DNA of 64,000 bases from Bordetella genomosp. 8 (GTDB lineage Bacteria; Pseudomonadota; Gammaproteobacteria; Burkholderiales; Burkholderiaceae_B): positions 496,001 through 560,000 of the forward strand of contig NZ_CP021108.1 of assembly GCF_002119685.1 (NCBI RefSeq), read 5' to 3'. Positions 51,781-60,398 of the stretch are shown here, one piece after another (position 1 is the stretch's first letter; each line of letters starts with the position of its first letter). The translations under genes were made by a program, and so were the position numbers. The notes under the pieces are model-generated. The model was not told the origin of the DNA, did not search any database, and saw only the letters and a program-made list of their open reading frames with translations.

Positions 51781-52659
51781 ATGAGCGGAACCGTACAGCA
51801 GGCATTGGCCATACGGGGCGGGGACGCCGCCGGGCAATCCGTAAAGGCCGACGCGGCCGGTACGCGCGGCCCCGGCAAGGCATCGATACCCCGGGCGGCC
51901 GGACAGCGGGCGGAAGACGTCCGCGTGGCCGCGGGTCGCGTCATCTTCGCCCTGGTTTTCCTGGCAGGCTGGGAAGCGGCTTCTCGCTGGCTGGTCGAGC
52001 CGTTCTGGATAGGGCGGCCATCGCAGATCGCGGTGCGCCTGTGGACGCTGATCGGGTCGGGCGACCTGTGGTGGCATACGCTGCCCACGTTGGGACAGGC
52101 GGCCGCCGGCCTGCTGTTGAGCCTGGTGGTGGGGATACCCATCGGACTGCTGTTCGCCAGCAACCGCTATATCGAACGGGTCCTGGAGCCCTTCTTCCTG
52201 GGCCTGTACAGCATCCCGCGCATCGCGCTGGCGCCGCTGTTCATCCTCTGGTTCGGCATAGGCCCCGCGTCCAAGGTGGTGATGGCGTTTTCCATGGTGG
52301 TGTTCGTGGTGATCCTGAACACCTACGAGGGCATGCGCGGCATCGACCGGGAACTGATCGACATGATGCGCGCGATGCGCGCATCGCGCGCCTACATCCT
52401 GCGCAAGGTTGTCCTGCCTGGCATCGTCCCCTGGATCTTCGCATCGGTACGCGTGGGCGTGGGCCTGGCACTGATCGGATCCGTGGTGGGCGAGTTGCTG
52501 GGCGCGAATCGCGGCCTGGGCTGGTACGTGGAGCATGCGGCGTCGCGTATCGACGTGATCGGCGTGTTCACCGGCCTGGTGGTGTTGATGGTGGTGGGCA
52601 TGATGCTGAACGAGGTGGTCAAGGTGGCCGAGCGCCGGCTGTTCGGCAAGCGGTATTGA
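51781..52659 (+). CDS. ABC transporter permease, SsuC/TauC type (locus 3)
   Basis: 292 residues: a 55-residue variable N-terminus, then six helices. EAA loop MRAMRASRAYILRKVVLPGIVPWI, VRVGVGLALIGSVVGELLG, IALAPLFILWFGIGPASKV. Between the rhodanese and ATPase genes, 10 bases before the latter. Order here is permease-ATPase-dioxygenase-binding protein, unlike loci 1 and 2. Confidence 0.9.
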   Translation: MSGTVQQALAIRGGDAAGQSVKADAAGTRGPGKASIPRAAGQRAEDVRVAAGRVIFALVFLAGWEAASRWLVEPFWIGRPSQIAVRLWTLIGSGDLWWHTLPTLGQAAAGLLLSLVVGIPIGLLFASNRYIERVLEPFFLGLYSIPRIALAPLFILWFGIGPASKVVMAFSMVVFVVILNTYEGMRGIDRELIDMMRAMRASRAYILRKVVLPGIVPWIFASVRVGVGLALIGSVVGELLGANRGLGWYVEHAASRIDVIGVFTGLVVLMVVGMMLNEVVKVAERRLFGKRY

Positions 52660-52669
52660 GGCAAAGGGT

Positions 52670-53467
52670 ATGACGATGCAGACAAGCATGGCCGCGGCGC
52701 CGGCGATTCCCGCGGTACAGGCCCGGCGGGCAATGATGGACTTCGGCGGCGCGGAGCCGGCCCTGGTCGATGTGGACCTGACGCTGGAAGAGGGCGAGTT
52801 CCTGTCCATCGTCGGGCCCAGCGGCTGCGGAAAATCGACGCTGCTCAAATTGATTTCCGGCCTGGAGCGGCCGTCCGGCGGCGAGATCCTGGTGCGCGGC
52901 AATCCCGTCACGGAAACCCCGGCGGGCATCGGCTTCATGTTCCAGCGCGATGCCCTGCTGCCTTGGGCAACCGTGAGACAGAACATCGAAGTCGGCCTGG
53001 AATGCGGCGGCTTTCCCAGGCAGGCGCGCGACGCCCGCGTCGAAGAACTGCTCGAATTCACCGGCCTGAAGCGCTTCGGCGACTATTACCCGTCGGCGCT
53101 GTCGGGCGGCATGCGTCAACGCGTGGCGCTGTGCCGCATCCTGGCCTATGCGCCGGATATCTACCTGATGGACGAACCTTTCGGCGCGCTGGACGCCCAG
53201 ACCAAGGTGCTGATGGGACAGGAGCTGCTCAAGATATGGAGCCGCTATCGCAAAGGCATCATCTTCGTCACCCACGACATCGAAGAGGCTGTCAGCCTGT
53301 CGGACCGGGTGGTCGTGATGACCGGCCGCCCCGGACGCGTCAAGTCGCAATACCGCATCGATCTCCCGCGCCCGCGCGATGCCCGCCAGGTGCGGCGGGA
53401 GCCACGCTTCCACGAGTTCGTGGAAGCCATCTGGAATGACATCATGGGCAGCACGCAAAATGACTGA
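52670..53467 (+). CDS. ABC transporter ATP-binding protein, SsuB/TauB type (locus 3)
   Basis: 265 residues. Walker A GPSGCGKSTLLK, Q-loop FMFQRDALLPWATV, signature LSGGMRQRVALCRIL, Walker B IYLMDEPFGALDAQ, FVTHDIEEAVSLSDRVVVM and the GRPGRV tail typical of the subfamily. The end overlaps the dioxygenase start by eight bases (ATGACTGA). Confidence 0.92.
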   Translation: MTMQTSMAAAPAIPAVQARRAMMDFGGAEPALVDVDLTLEEGEFLSIVGPSGCGKSTLLKLISGLERPSGGEILVRGNPVTETPAGIGFMFQRDALLPWATVRQNIEVGLECGGFPRQARDARVEELLEFTGLKRFGDYYPSALSGGMRQRVALCRILAYAPDIYLMDEPFGALDAQTKVLMGQELLKIWSRYRKGIIFVTHDIEEAVSLSDRVVVMTGRPGRVKSQYRIDLPRPRDARQVRREPRFHEFVEAIWNDIMGSTQND

Positions 53468-54308
53468 TACGACCCTGCTCGACACCGAGTTGTCGATACT
53501 CCCTTATTCCCCCGCCGGCGGCGCCCGTGTCACCGGGCTGCGCGATGACGGCGAGGCGCTGCCCCCGGCGATCGCCGATCGCCTGCGCGAAGCGCTGTTC
53601 CAGCAAGGCTTTCTTGAGTTCGAGCCAGGCACGGTGTCACCGGCCCGCTTCGTCGAGTTCCTGTCTTTCCTGGGCACGCCGATTCCCTACGCGGGGCCGC
53701 ACATGCCTTCGGTGGATGGCAGTCCCTTGGCCAACGCCGTCGATTCCGCGCGCGACAAGTATCTGCGCAACCACATCTGGCATATCGACGGCGCCTTTCG
53801 CCCGGATCCGCCCACCATCACCGCCTTGTACGGCGCCGCCATTCCCGGCTTGGGTGGGGACACGGTATACAGCAATGCCACGCTGGCCTACGAACAGCTC
53901 GATCCGCTGTTCGCCGCTTACCTGGACACCCTGACCGCCGTCAGTTCCGCCGAGGCGACCGGCCATCTGATGCAGCGCTATGACGATCCGGTGGAGCTGG
54001 CACGCCAACGCGCCAAGCTGCCGCCCATCGTGGTGCCTGTCATACGGCAGCACCCGGTCACCGGGCGCAAGCAGATTTTCGTCAACGAGTCGTACACCGC
54101 CTATATCCAGGGCGTGTCGCGCGTTACCAGCGATCACCTCCTGGGCATCCTGTTCGACGTGATCAAATCGCCCGACGTGCAGGCCCGCTATCAGTGGCGC
54201 GAAGGCGCGCTGGTGGTCTGGGACAACCGCGTGGTGCAGCATCGCGGCGTCAAGGATTATGGCGGGAGCCGGCGCGTGCTGTATCGCGCGGCATTGGTAC
54301 AGGGATAA
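53460..54308 (+). CDS. TauD/TfdA-family alpha-ketoglutarate dioxygenase (locus 3)
   Basis: 282 residues from ATG 53460. Iron motif NHIWHIDGAFRPDPP (His108, Asp110), distal His in NRVVQHRGVKDYG, 2-oxoglutarate Arg in SRRVLYRAALVQG. It has the short TfdA/alkylsulfatase-like form rather than the TauD form, so an aromatic or ether-type substrate is conceivable. Translationally coupled to the ATPase and followed 10 bases later by the binding protein. Confidence 0.87.
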   Translation: MTDTTLLDTELSILPYSPAGGARVTGLRDDGEALPPAIADRLREALFQQGFLEFEPGTVSPARFVEFLSFLGTPIPYAGPHMPSVDGSPLANAVDSARDKYLRNHIWHIDGAFRPDPPTITALYGAAIPGLGGDTVYSNATLAYEQLDPLFAAYLDTLTAVSSAEATGHLMQRYDDPVELARQRAKLPPIVVPVIRQHPVTGRKQIFVNESYTAYIQGVSRVTSDHLLGILFDVIKSPDVQARYQWREGALVVWDNRVVQHRGVKDYGGSRRVLYRAALVQG

Positions 54309-54318
54309 CGGGCGCGAC

Positions 54319-55299
54319 ATGTTCAAACGCTTGCATGCCGCGCTCGCGGCCATGGTCCTGCTGGGCGCGGCATCCGCGCCGGCCTGGGCCCAGACCAAGG
54401 TGACGATAGGCCTGATCGGCACCAACGAATCGCAGATTCCCATCCTGCTGGCGATCGACCAGGGGTACTTCAAGGCGGAAAACCTGGACGTGCAGCCGAT
54501 GCAGTTTCGTGGCGGAGGCGTGGCGGTGCAGGCCCTGGTGGGCGGTTCGATAGACCTGGCGGCGTTCGCGACCGACCACGTGCTGCGCCTGGCCAACCGC
54601 GGCATCGATCCGCGCATCCTGATCGGCATCGACCGCTACCTGACCCATACCCTGGTGGTGCCGGCTAGCAAGGGTTACAAGGGCCTGGCCGATCTCAAGG
54701 GCAGGAAGCTGGGCGTCAGCGCGCCGGGCAGCTACTCCGACAACACCCTGCGGTGGGCATTGAGCTCGCTGGGCATCAACCCGGACCGCGACGTGACCAT
54801 CGTCGGCATCGGCAGCGGCAATACCGCGCGCGCGGCCCTGGAGTCCGGGCAGGTCGACGCCGTCATGGCCGCCACGCCCGATCTGCTGGGCTACCAGATC
54901 GACGCTCCCGGCAAATTCGAAGTGCTTTACGACTGGCGCCGGACCGAGCATTCCGGTCAGGCCGTGATCGGCCTGCAGAAATGGGTGGACGCCCATCCGG
55001 AAGCGGCGCGAGGCGTGGCGCGCGCGGTCTTGAAGGCCGAGCAATTGATCCAGCGGGATCCGGCCGCGGTGGCCAGGATCGTGCGCCAGCAATATCCCGA
55101 CCGCGGCGATGCGTTCATCCAGGCCATGACCGCCGTGGTGCCGAAGCTGATTTCACCGGATGGCCGTGTGTCGGATCAGGGTTACGCCAAGATGACCGAA
55201 ATCCTGCGTTCCACCGAGCCCGAGCTGAAGCCTGTCGACAAATCGACGATCGATCTGACCGACCGGTTGCTGGGAACGCGTGGACAGGTGACGGATTAG
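54319..55299 (+). CDS. ABC transporter substrate-binding protein, SsuA/NMT1 type (locus 3)
   Basis: 326 residues from ATG 54319. Signal peptide to about residue 25 (ASAPAWAQ). KVTIGLIGTNESQIPILLAIDQGYFKAENLDVQP, the MQFRGGGVAVQALVGGSIDLAAFATDH lobe and LADLKGRKLGVSAPGSYSDN are typical of the nitrate/sulfonate/taurine binding family. Last gene of the locus 3 operon. Confidence 0.9.
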   Translation: MFKRLHAALAAMVLLGAASAPAWAQTKVTIGLIGTNESQIPILLAIDQGYFKAENLDVQPMQFRGGGVAVQALVGGSIDLAAFATDHVLRLANRGIDPRILIGIDRYLTHTLVVPASKGYKGLADLKGRKLGVSAPGSYSDNTLRWALSSLGINPDRDVTIVGIGSGNTARAALESGQVDAVMAATPDLLGYQIDAPGKFEVLYDWRRTEHSGQAVIGLQKWVDAHPEAARGVARAVLKAEQLIQRDPAAVARIVRQQYPDRGDAFIQAMTAVVPKLISPDGRVSDQGYAKMTEILRSTEPELKPVDKSTIDLTDRLLGTRGQVTD

Positions 55300-55437
55300 C
55301 ACATCTTCAGGCTGTACAGCACGCGCCAGGTCACGCAAGATGGAGCCGCGGGGGCAGCGGGGGATCGCATGCCCAATCTCTGTCGTGCGTTTCCGGCCGG
55401 GGCTGGACGCACGTCGCGAACCTGGAGACCAGGCATC

Positions 55438-56304
55438 ATGACGTTCCATACAAGCAGGAGAGCGGCTCGTTCGTTTACCGGGGTTCTTCGTGCCGCCGCC
55501 GCGGCGGCGCTGGCCCTGCCCTTGTGGGTGGCGCCGGTAGCGGCGCAGGAGCGCGCCGCCACGCCGGCGGCTAGCGGCAGGGACACCTACAAGCCCACCG
55601 TCGGCCAGGAAGGCAAGGACGTCGTGTGGGTGCCGACGCCGCAGGTCCTGGTGGAAAAAATGCTGGATATGGCGCAGGTGACGCCGCGCGACAAGTTGCT
55701 GGACTTGGGGTCCGGCGACGGCCGAACGGTGATCACCGCCGCCAAACGCGGCCTCCGGGCCCGCGGCATCGAATACAACCCGCAGATGGTCGAACTGGCG
55801 CGGCGCAATGCCAAGGAGGCCGGCGTGGCGGACCGCGCGAGCTTCGTGACGGCGGATCTTTTCAAAACCGACCTGGGGGGAGCGGACGTCATCACCATGT
55901 TCCTGCTGCCTTCCATCAACGAGCAGTTGCGGCCCAGGCTGCTGGCCTTGAAGCCGGGTACGCGGGTGGTCTCGAACAGCTTCCGCATGGGCGACTGGCA
56001 GCCCGACCGCTCCGAGTCGGTACGGGAAGGCTGCGACCACTACTGCACGGCGCTGTTGTGGATCGTGCCGGCGAAGGTGGACGGTACGTGGCGCCTGGGC
56101 AAGCAGGATCTGCAGCTGCGGCAGAAATACCAGGTGCTGAGCGGCACGCTGGGCTCGACCCCGATCACCGAGGCGCGCCTCGATGGCGACCGTATTTCCT
56201 TCAAGGCCAACGGCGCCGCCTACAGCGGTACGATCACAGGCAAGGCCATGCAGGGCACGGTCAGCGGCGGGTCTGGCGGCAACTGGTCCGCGAGCCGGCT
56301 CTGA
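55438..56304 (+). CDS. SAM-methyltransferase-fold protein with signal peptide (copy A)
   Basis: 288 residues from ATG 55438. A strong Sec signal (SFTGVLRAAAAAALALPLWVAPVAAQ) precedes a Rossmann methyltransferase core: KLLDLGSGDGRTVITAAKRG (motif I, about 91), IEYNPQMVELARRNA, TADLFKTDLGGADVITMFLLPS and LKPGTRVVSNSFRMGDWQPD. After about residue 205 a beta-rich tail (YQVLSGTLGSTPITEARLDG...GTVSGG) is added. A near relative at 60399-60962 has the same leader design. Location outside the cytoplasm is puzzling because SAM is cytoplasmic. Target unknown. Confidence 0.8.
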   Translation: MTFHTSRRAARSFTGVLRAAAAAALALPLWVAPVAAQERAATPAASGRDTYKPTVGQEGKDVVWVPTPQVLVEKMLDMAQVTPRDKLLDLGSGDGRTVITAAKRGLRARGIEYNPQMVELARRNAKEAGVADRASFVTADLFKTDLGGADVITMFLLPSINEQLRPRLLALKPGTRVVSNSFRMGDWQPDRSESVREGCDHYCTALLWIVPAKVDGTWRLGKQDLQLRQKYQVLSGTLGSTPITEARLDGDRISFKANGAAYSGTITGKAMQGTVSGGSGGNWSASRL

Positions 56305-56338
56305 GCCGATGCGCCAGCGGCACATCAAAGGTGAAAAC

Positions 56339-56935
56339 ATGAAAATACTGCTGGTAGGCGCCACCGGGTTCCTGGGGCGCGCCATCGTTCTGGAATTGGA
56401 AAAGGATCACGAGGTGGTCGCCGCCAGCCGTTCGGACGCCGTGCATCCCGTGGACATCCGTGACGACGACAGCGTGCGCGCCCTGTTCGAAAAAGTCGGC
56501 CAGGTGGATGCCATCGCATCGGCCACCGGCGGCGTGCACTTCGGGTCCCTGGCGAAGATGACGCCCGAGCAATTCGACGTCGGGCTGCGCGACAAGCTGC
56601 TCGGGCAGGTGCGCCTGGCCCTGGTCGGCCAGCACTACCTGCGTCCGGGCGGCTCCATCACGCTGACCACGGGCATACTCAGCGACGCGGTCATCCGCGA
56701 CGGCGTCAACGCGACGGCGGTGAATGCCGGCATCGAAGGTTTTGTGCGGGCCGCCGCCTTCGAGCTGCGCGACGCGCGCATCAATGCGGTCAGCCCCAAT
56801 CTGCTGAGCGAAGCGAAGGAAGCCTATGGCGCCAGCTTTCCCGGCTTCGAACCGGTGCCGGCCGCCCGCGCGGCGCTGGCGTTTCGCCGCAGCATCGAAG
56901 GCATCGAAACCGGTCAGGTCTATCGCGTCTGGTGA
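56339..56935 (+). CDS. Short-chain dehydrogenase/reductase, atypical
   Basis: 198 residues from ATG 56339 with AAAGGTG upstream. NAD(P)-binding MKILLVGATGFLGRAIV. The remainder follows the SDR fold (ASATGGVHFGSL, GGSITLTTGILSD, AFELRDARINAVSPNLL). The catalytic YxxxK is missing: the position reads NATAVNAGIEGFVRAAA, as in a small SDR subgroup, so activity as a classical dehydrogenase is doubtful. It overlaps the convergent LysR gene by 16 bases. Confidence 0.8.
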   Translation: MKILLVGATGFLGRAIVLELEKDHEVVAASRSDAVHPVDIRDDDSVRALFEKVGQVDAIASATGGVHFGSLAKMTPEQFDVGLRDKLLGQVRLALVGQHYLRPGGSITLTTGILSDAVIRDGVNATAVNAGIEGFVRAAAFELRDARINAVSPNLLSEAKEAYGASFPGFEPVPAARAALAFRRSIEGIETGQVYRVW

Positions 56936-57840
56936 TCGGATTGCGCCCCAGGAGGCGCCTTGCCGGTCAGGTGTTCCACGAACAGCTTGGCGGCGGTGGG
57001 CAGGGCCTCGAACGCGCGTACGCAGATCTGCAGTTCGCGGCGCGCCCAGGGTTCCTGGATGGGCAGGATGCCGATATCGAAGATGCGCGCATATAGCGTG
57101 GCGATATCCAGGGGCAGCACACCCAGGCCCAGCCCGGCGTTCACCATGAAGCACAGCGTATCGAAGCCCGTGACCTGGACCTTGACGCGCAAGGGCAGTT
57201 CCAGCCGGTCCGCCGCATTGGCGACAATCTGGTTGATGGCGCTGCCGGTGTGCAGGCCGACGAAATCGTAGGCCAGCGCATCGGCGAACCGGAAATCGGC
57301 CCGCTCCAGCAGGGGATGGCCGGTGGGCGCGATCAAGGCCAGCGTATCGCGCCGGTAGGGCAGGATCTCGACGTCGCGGCCGGGCGGCATGCCGGAGAAT
57401 ATCCCGACGTCCGCCGCGTTCTCATGCACCGCCTTCAGGATCGCGGGCGAGATCTTCTCTTCCAGCTGCAGCTGGATATTGGGATATGCCGCCGAGAAGG
57501 ATTGCAGGTCGCCGGGCAGGAACTGTGTCAGCGCGGAAATGTTGGCAAAGACGCGGATGAAGCCCCGGGCGCCGCTGGCGTATTCCCGCATGGAAACCGC
57601 GATATCGTCCAGCTCGCGCAAGGCCCGTCGCGCCATGGACGCCAGCGCCATGCCGGCGTTGGTCGGCTGGATTCCCTTGTTGGTGCGCACCAGCAGCTGG
57701 CTCTTGAGCTGCTCTTCCAGCTCGCTCATGCGCTTGCTGACCGCCGCGGCGGCGATGTGCTCGCGCTCGGCGGCGGCGGCGATCGTTTTCTCTTCGATCA
57801 CGCTGATGAACAGCCGGAGGGAGGTCGGGTCCAGGTGCAT
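56920..57840 (-). CDS. LysR-family transcriptional regulator
   Basis: 306 residues from ATG 57840 (MHLDPTSLRLFISVIEEKTI). Helix-turn-helix with IAAAAEREHIAAAAVSKRMSELEEQL and LVRTNKGIQPTNAG. Effector domain from about residue 90 (ARGFIRVFANISALTQFLPGDLQ). Divergent from the HMG-CoA-lyase-family gene, 149 bases apart, which is therefore its likeliest target. The upstream in-frame extension overlaps that gene and is rejected. Confidence 0.9.
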   Translation of the reverse strand: MHLDPTSLRLFISVIEEKTIAAAAEREHIAAAAVSKRMSELEEQLKSQLLVRTNKGIQPTNAGMALASMARRALRELDDIAVSMREYASGARGFIRVFANISALTQFLPGDLQSFSAAYPNIQLQLEEKISPAILKAVHENAADVGIFSGMPPGRDVEILPYRRDTLALIAPTGHPLLERADFRFADALAYDFVGLHTGSAINQIVANAADRLELPLRVKVQVTGFDTLCFMVNAGLGLGVLPLDIATLYARIFDIGILPIQEPWARRELQICVRAFEALPTAAKLFVEHLTGKAPPGAQSDHQTR

Positions 57841-57989
57841 GCGCCGCAGTATACGGCGGGGTATCGGGGCATCGCCAGGGGCGACGGCGTCTCTGGACCG
57901 GCCATCGCGACGCGCGATGGCGGCATCATGAACCGTCGATTCCGTGGGAAGGTGGCCGTTGCTAGACTGGCGCTTCGAAGGAGGCACGC

Positions 57990-58928
57990 ATGAATACCAG
58001 TACGGCAAACGCCGGCAAAAGGCTGTATATCCAGGAAGTTGCGCCGCGCGACGGATTCCAGAACGAGAGCCGGTTCGTCGAAACCCAGGACAAGATACGT
58101 TTCATCGATGCCTTGTCCGCCTGCGGCTACGCCAAGATCGAGGCGACGTCCTTCACGTCGCCGAAGGCCATCCCGGCACTGCGCGACGCCGAGATCGTGA
58201 TGCACGAGATCAGGCGGCATCCCGGCGTGGTCTACACGGCCTTGGTGCCGAACGTGCGGGGCGCCGAGCGCGCGCTGTCGTGCCGGGTGGACGAGGTCAA
58301 TCTGGTGATGTCCGTCAGTGAAACCCACAACCGGTCCAACCTGCGGATGTCGCGGGACGAGTCGTTCGCCCAGCTTTCCGATGTGATCGACGCCGTGCGC
58401 GGCAGCCATGTCGCCGTCAACGTGTCGCTGTCCACGGTATTCGGTTGCCCGATGGAAGGCGACATCGATCCCTACGAGGTCTTCGAGCTGATGAACCGTT
58501 TCGCCCAGCGCGGCGTGAACGGCATTACCTTGTGCGACACGACCGGGATGGCCTATCCCAGCCAGGTCGAGGCCATCTCGCGCAAGGCCAGGTCGCTGTT
58601 CCCGGCGATCGAGCTGACGCTGCATTTCCACAATACCCGCGGGATGGCGCTCGCCAACACCATGGCGGCCTTGAGCGCCGGCGTGGACCGCTTCGATGCA
58701 TCGCTGGGTGGTATCGGCGGTTGCCCGTACGCGCCCGGCGCCAGCGGCAACGCCTGCACGGAAGAACTCGTGCACATGCTCTCCCTGGACGGCTACGACA
58801 CCGGCGTCGACCTTGCCGGCATCCTGGCGGCGGCGGAAACCCTGCCGGGCTTGATCGGGCACGACGTACCCAGCCAGATACTTAAGGCCGGGACGCGGGC
58901 GCGGCGGCATCCCGCGCCCTGCCAGTAG
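57990..58928 (+). CDS. Hydroxymethylglutaryl-CoA lyase family protein
   Basis: 312 residues, TIM-barrel lyase of the HMGL-like family. IQEVAPRDGFQNESRF (metal and substrate site), YTALVPNVRGAERAL, CDTTGMAYPSQVEAI, LHFHNTRGMALAN (metal ligands) and GIGGCPYAPGASGNACTEELVHM with the catalytic Cys. Cleaves HMG-CoA to acetoacetate and acetyl-CoA in leucine breakdown or acts on a related 3-hydroxy-3-methyl acyl-CoA. No leucine-pathway partners adjoin, so the substrate may differ. GGAGGCACGC precedes the ATG. Confidence 0.9.
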   Translation: MNTSTANAGKRLYIQEVAPRDGFQNESRFVETQDKIRFIDALSACGYAKIEATSFTSPKAIPALRDAEIVMHEIRRHPGVVYTALVPNVRGAERALSCRVDEVNLVMSVSETHNRSNLRMSRDESFAQLSDVIDAVRGSHVAVNVSLSTVFGCPMEGDIDPYEVFELMNRFAQRGVNGITLCDTTGMAYPSQVEAISRKARSLFPAIELTLHFHNTRGMALANTMAALSAGVDRFDASLGGIGGCPYAPGASGNACTEELVHMLSLDGYDTGVDLAGILAAAETLPGLIGHDVPSQILKAGTRARRHPAPCQ

Positions 58929-58941
58929 GGGCCGGCGCGCG

Positions 58942-59736
58942 CTAGTGCAGGTTGAACACCCAGCACCGCAGGCTTTTGCGGGCGATGCGGCTGTTCACCA
59001 CCCGCACGCCCAGGAAGTACGGATGCCGGCTTTTCTTGAGCTCGTTGCGCAGCTCCGGCGTCAGTTCGATGGGCTCCGGCGCGCTCGCCAGCTCGCGCGC
59101 CAGATGCCGGAAATTCAACGCCAGGAAGCGATCGGAGCGACGCGCGTGATTCAGTTCGGCGCCGTTCATCATGCGGCCGAACACGGTGTCCCAGAAGCGC
59201 TCGAGCACCGGCGATGCGCTGGCGCGTGGCAAGACGGGGAAGTGGCACAGCTGGCTCAGCTGCGCGCGCAGGATTTCCTGCTCGATCGGTGTGCCGCTGT
59301 TCTTCAGCGCATCGGATAAGGACGCGATCTGTGCCTGCAGCCGGCGGAACTGGCGCTTGGCCGCCGCCGCGTCGCCGGCCTGGGCCGCGCCTTCCGAGCG
59401 CATCGTCCAGTGATCCAGCAAAGTCTGGAAGCCTTCGAACTGCAGGATGGCCAGCCGATGGCGAAGATTGGTATCGGCGTGCGTATCGGACAGCCGGTCC
59501 AGCCATAGCGTCAGTGCGCCGATCGGCAGCGTGGCCGTTTCCGTCGCCCGCCCGGAATCCTGCACGGTCTGCACCATTTCCCGCAGGTCAGGGTCGCTGT
59601 CGATACGGCGCAATTCCGCCCAGGCATCCAGCTTCATGGATACGCATAGAGGCGCGATGGCCGCCAGGACTGTCCTGCCGTCGTGCGAGCACGGAATGCG
59701 CAGGTCAGCAAAGGGTGTATCGACGAATTCGGACAT
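58942..59736 (-). CDS. Stand-alone P22-antirepressor N-terminal-domain protein
   Basis: 264 residues from ATG 59736 with AAGGAGCG upstream. Residues about 5-110 follow the P22_AR_N pattern: IPCSHDGRTVLAAIAPLCVSM-type opening, AWAELRRIDSDPDL, LPIGALTLWLDRLSD and HRLAILQFEGFQTLLDHW. In phages such proteins inactivate repressors. The C-terminal 150 residues are mostly helical, with no ANT/KilAC domain recognised. No other phage gene is near, so this is either domesticated or a remnant. Convergent with the lyase gene. Confidence 0.7.
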   Translation of the reverse strand: MSEFVDTPFADLRIPCSHDGRTVLAAIAPLCVSMKLDAWAELRRIDSDPDLREMVQTVQDSGRATETATLPIGALTLWLDRLSDTHADTNLRHRLAILQFEGFQTLLDHWTMRSEGAAQAGDAAAAKRQFRRLQAQIASLSDALKNSGTPIEQEILRAQLSQLCHFPVLPRASASPVLERFWDTVFGRMMNGAELNHARRSDRFLALNFRHLARELASAPEPIELTPELRNELKKSRHPYFLGVRVVNSRIARKSLRCWVFNLH

Positions 59737-59926
59737 GAAGCGCTCCTTGTTCTGCGCCGCATGCCTCTGATGCGGCGGATTGGACCTGCGAGTCGCGTTC
59801 GCCTTCCGCCTTGGCGATAATTCGCGATCAGGCATGCGCTTATCCTAGGGATCCCGAATCACCTCGTGCTTTAGGTTTCGGTTGAAGCGTTTTGATTATC
59901 GGCCTGATATTTCCTGGAATCGTGGA

Positions 59927-60370
59927 ATGCAAGCAACGCCCGAATTGTCCTTTCGTCCCGCCACCGACGCGGATATTCCCACCCTGATGGCCTTGCGCCA
60001 GCAGACGATGACGCCGCATCTGCAACGGGCCGGCGCGCCCAGCGACGACGAAGCCAACCTGGCGCGTGTCAATTACAGGTTCCAAGACGCGTTACTGGTC
60101 TATGACGGCGCCGAACTGGTGGGCCTGTTCAAGGTGGCTCGCGGCGCGGCCGAATGGAAGCTCGTGCAGGTCCAGATCGCGCCGGCCCGGCAGGGGCAGG
60201 GACTGGGCGGCAAGCTGGTGCGCGGCCTGCAGGCGGAAGCCGCGCGCGCCGGTTGCGCCATCACGCTGGAGGTATTGAAAGGCAATCCGGCCCGAAGGCT
60301 GTACGAGCGCTGCGGTTTTGCCGTGGTCGGCGAAAACGCGCTGGAGCACCAGATGCGTTGGCAGCCATAG
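59927..60370 (+). CDS. GNAT-family N-acetyltransferase
   Basis: 147 residues from ATG 59927. LSFRPATDADIPTLMALRQQ opening, acetyl-CoA loop VQIAPARQGQGLGGKLVRGL (Q/RxxGxG/A) and LEVLKGNPARRLYERCGFAVVGE, the GNAT ending. An alternative start 45 bases upstream has no ribosome site. Acetyl acceptor unknown. Divergent from the antirepressor-domain gene. Confidence 0.88.
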   Translation: MQATPELSFRPATDADIPTLMALRQQTMTPHLQRAGAPSDDEANLARVNYRFQDALLVYDGAELVGLFKVARGAAEWKLVQVQIAPARQGQGLGGKLVRGLQAEAARAGCAITLEVLKGNPARRLYERCGFAVVGENALEHQMRWQP

Positions 60371-60398
60371 CGGCCGGCGCCGCCATGGCCTGGCGGCT

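Noticed and set aside
58942..59736. Prophage remnant
   Set aside because: Only one phage-like domain is present. No integrase, capsid, lysis or repressor gene is nearby.
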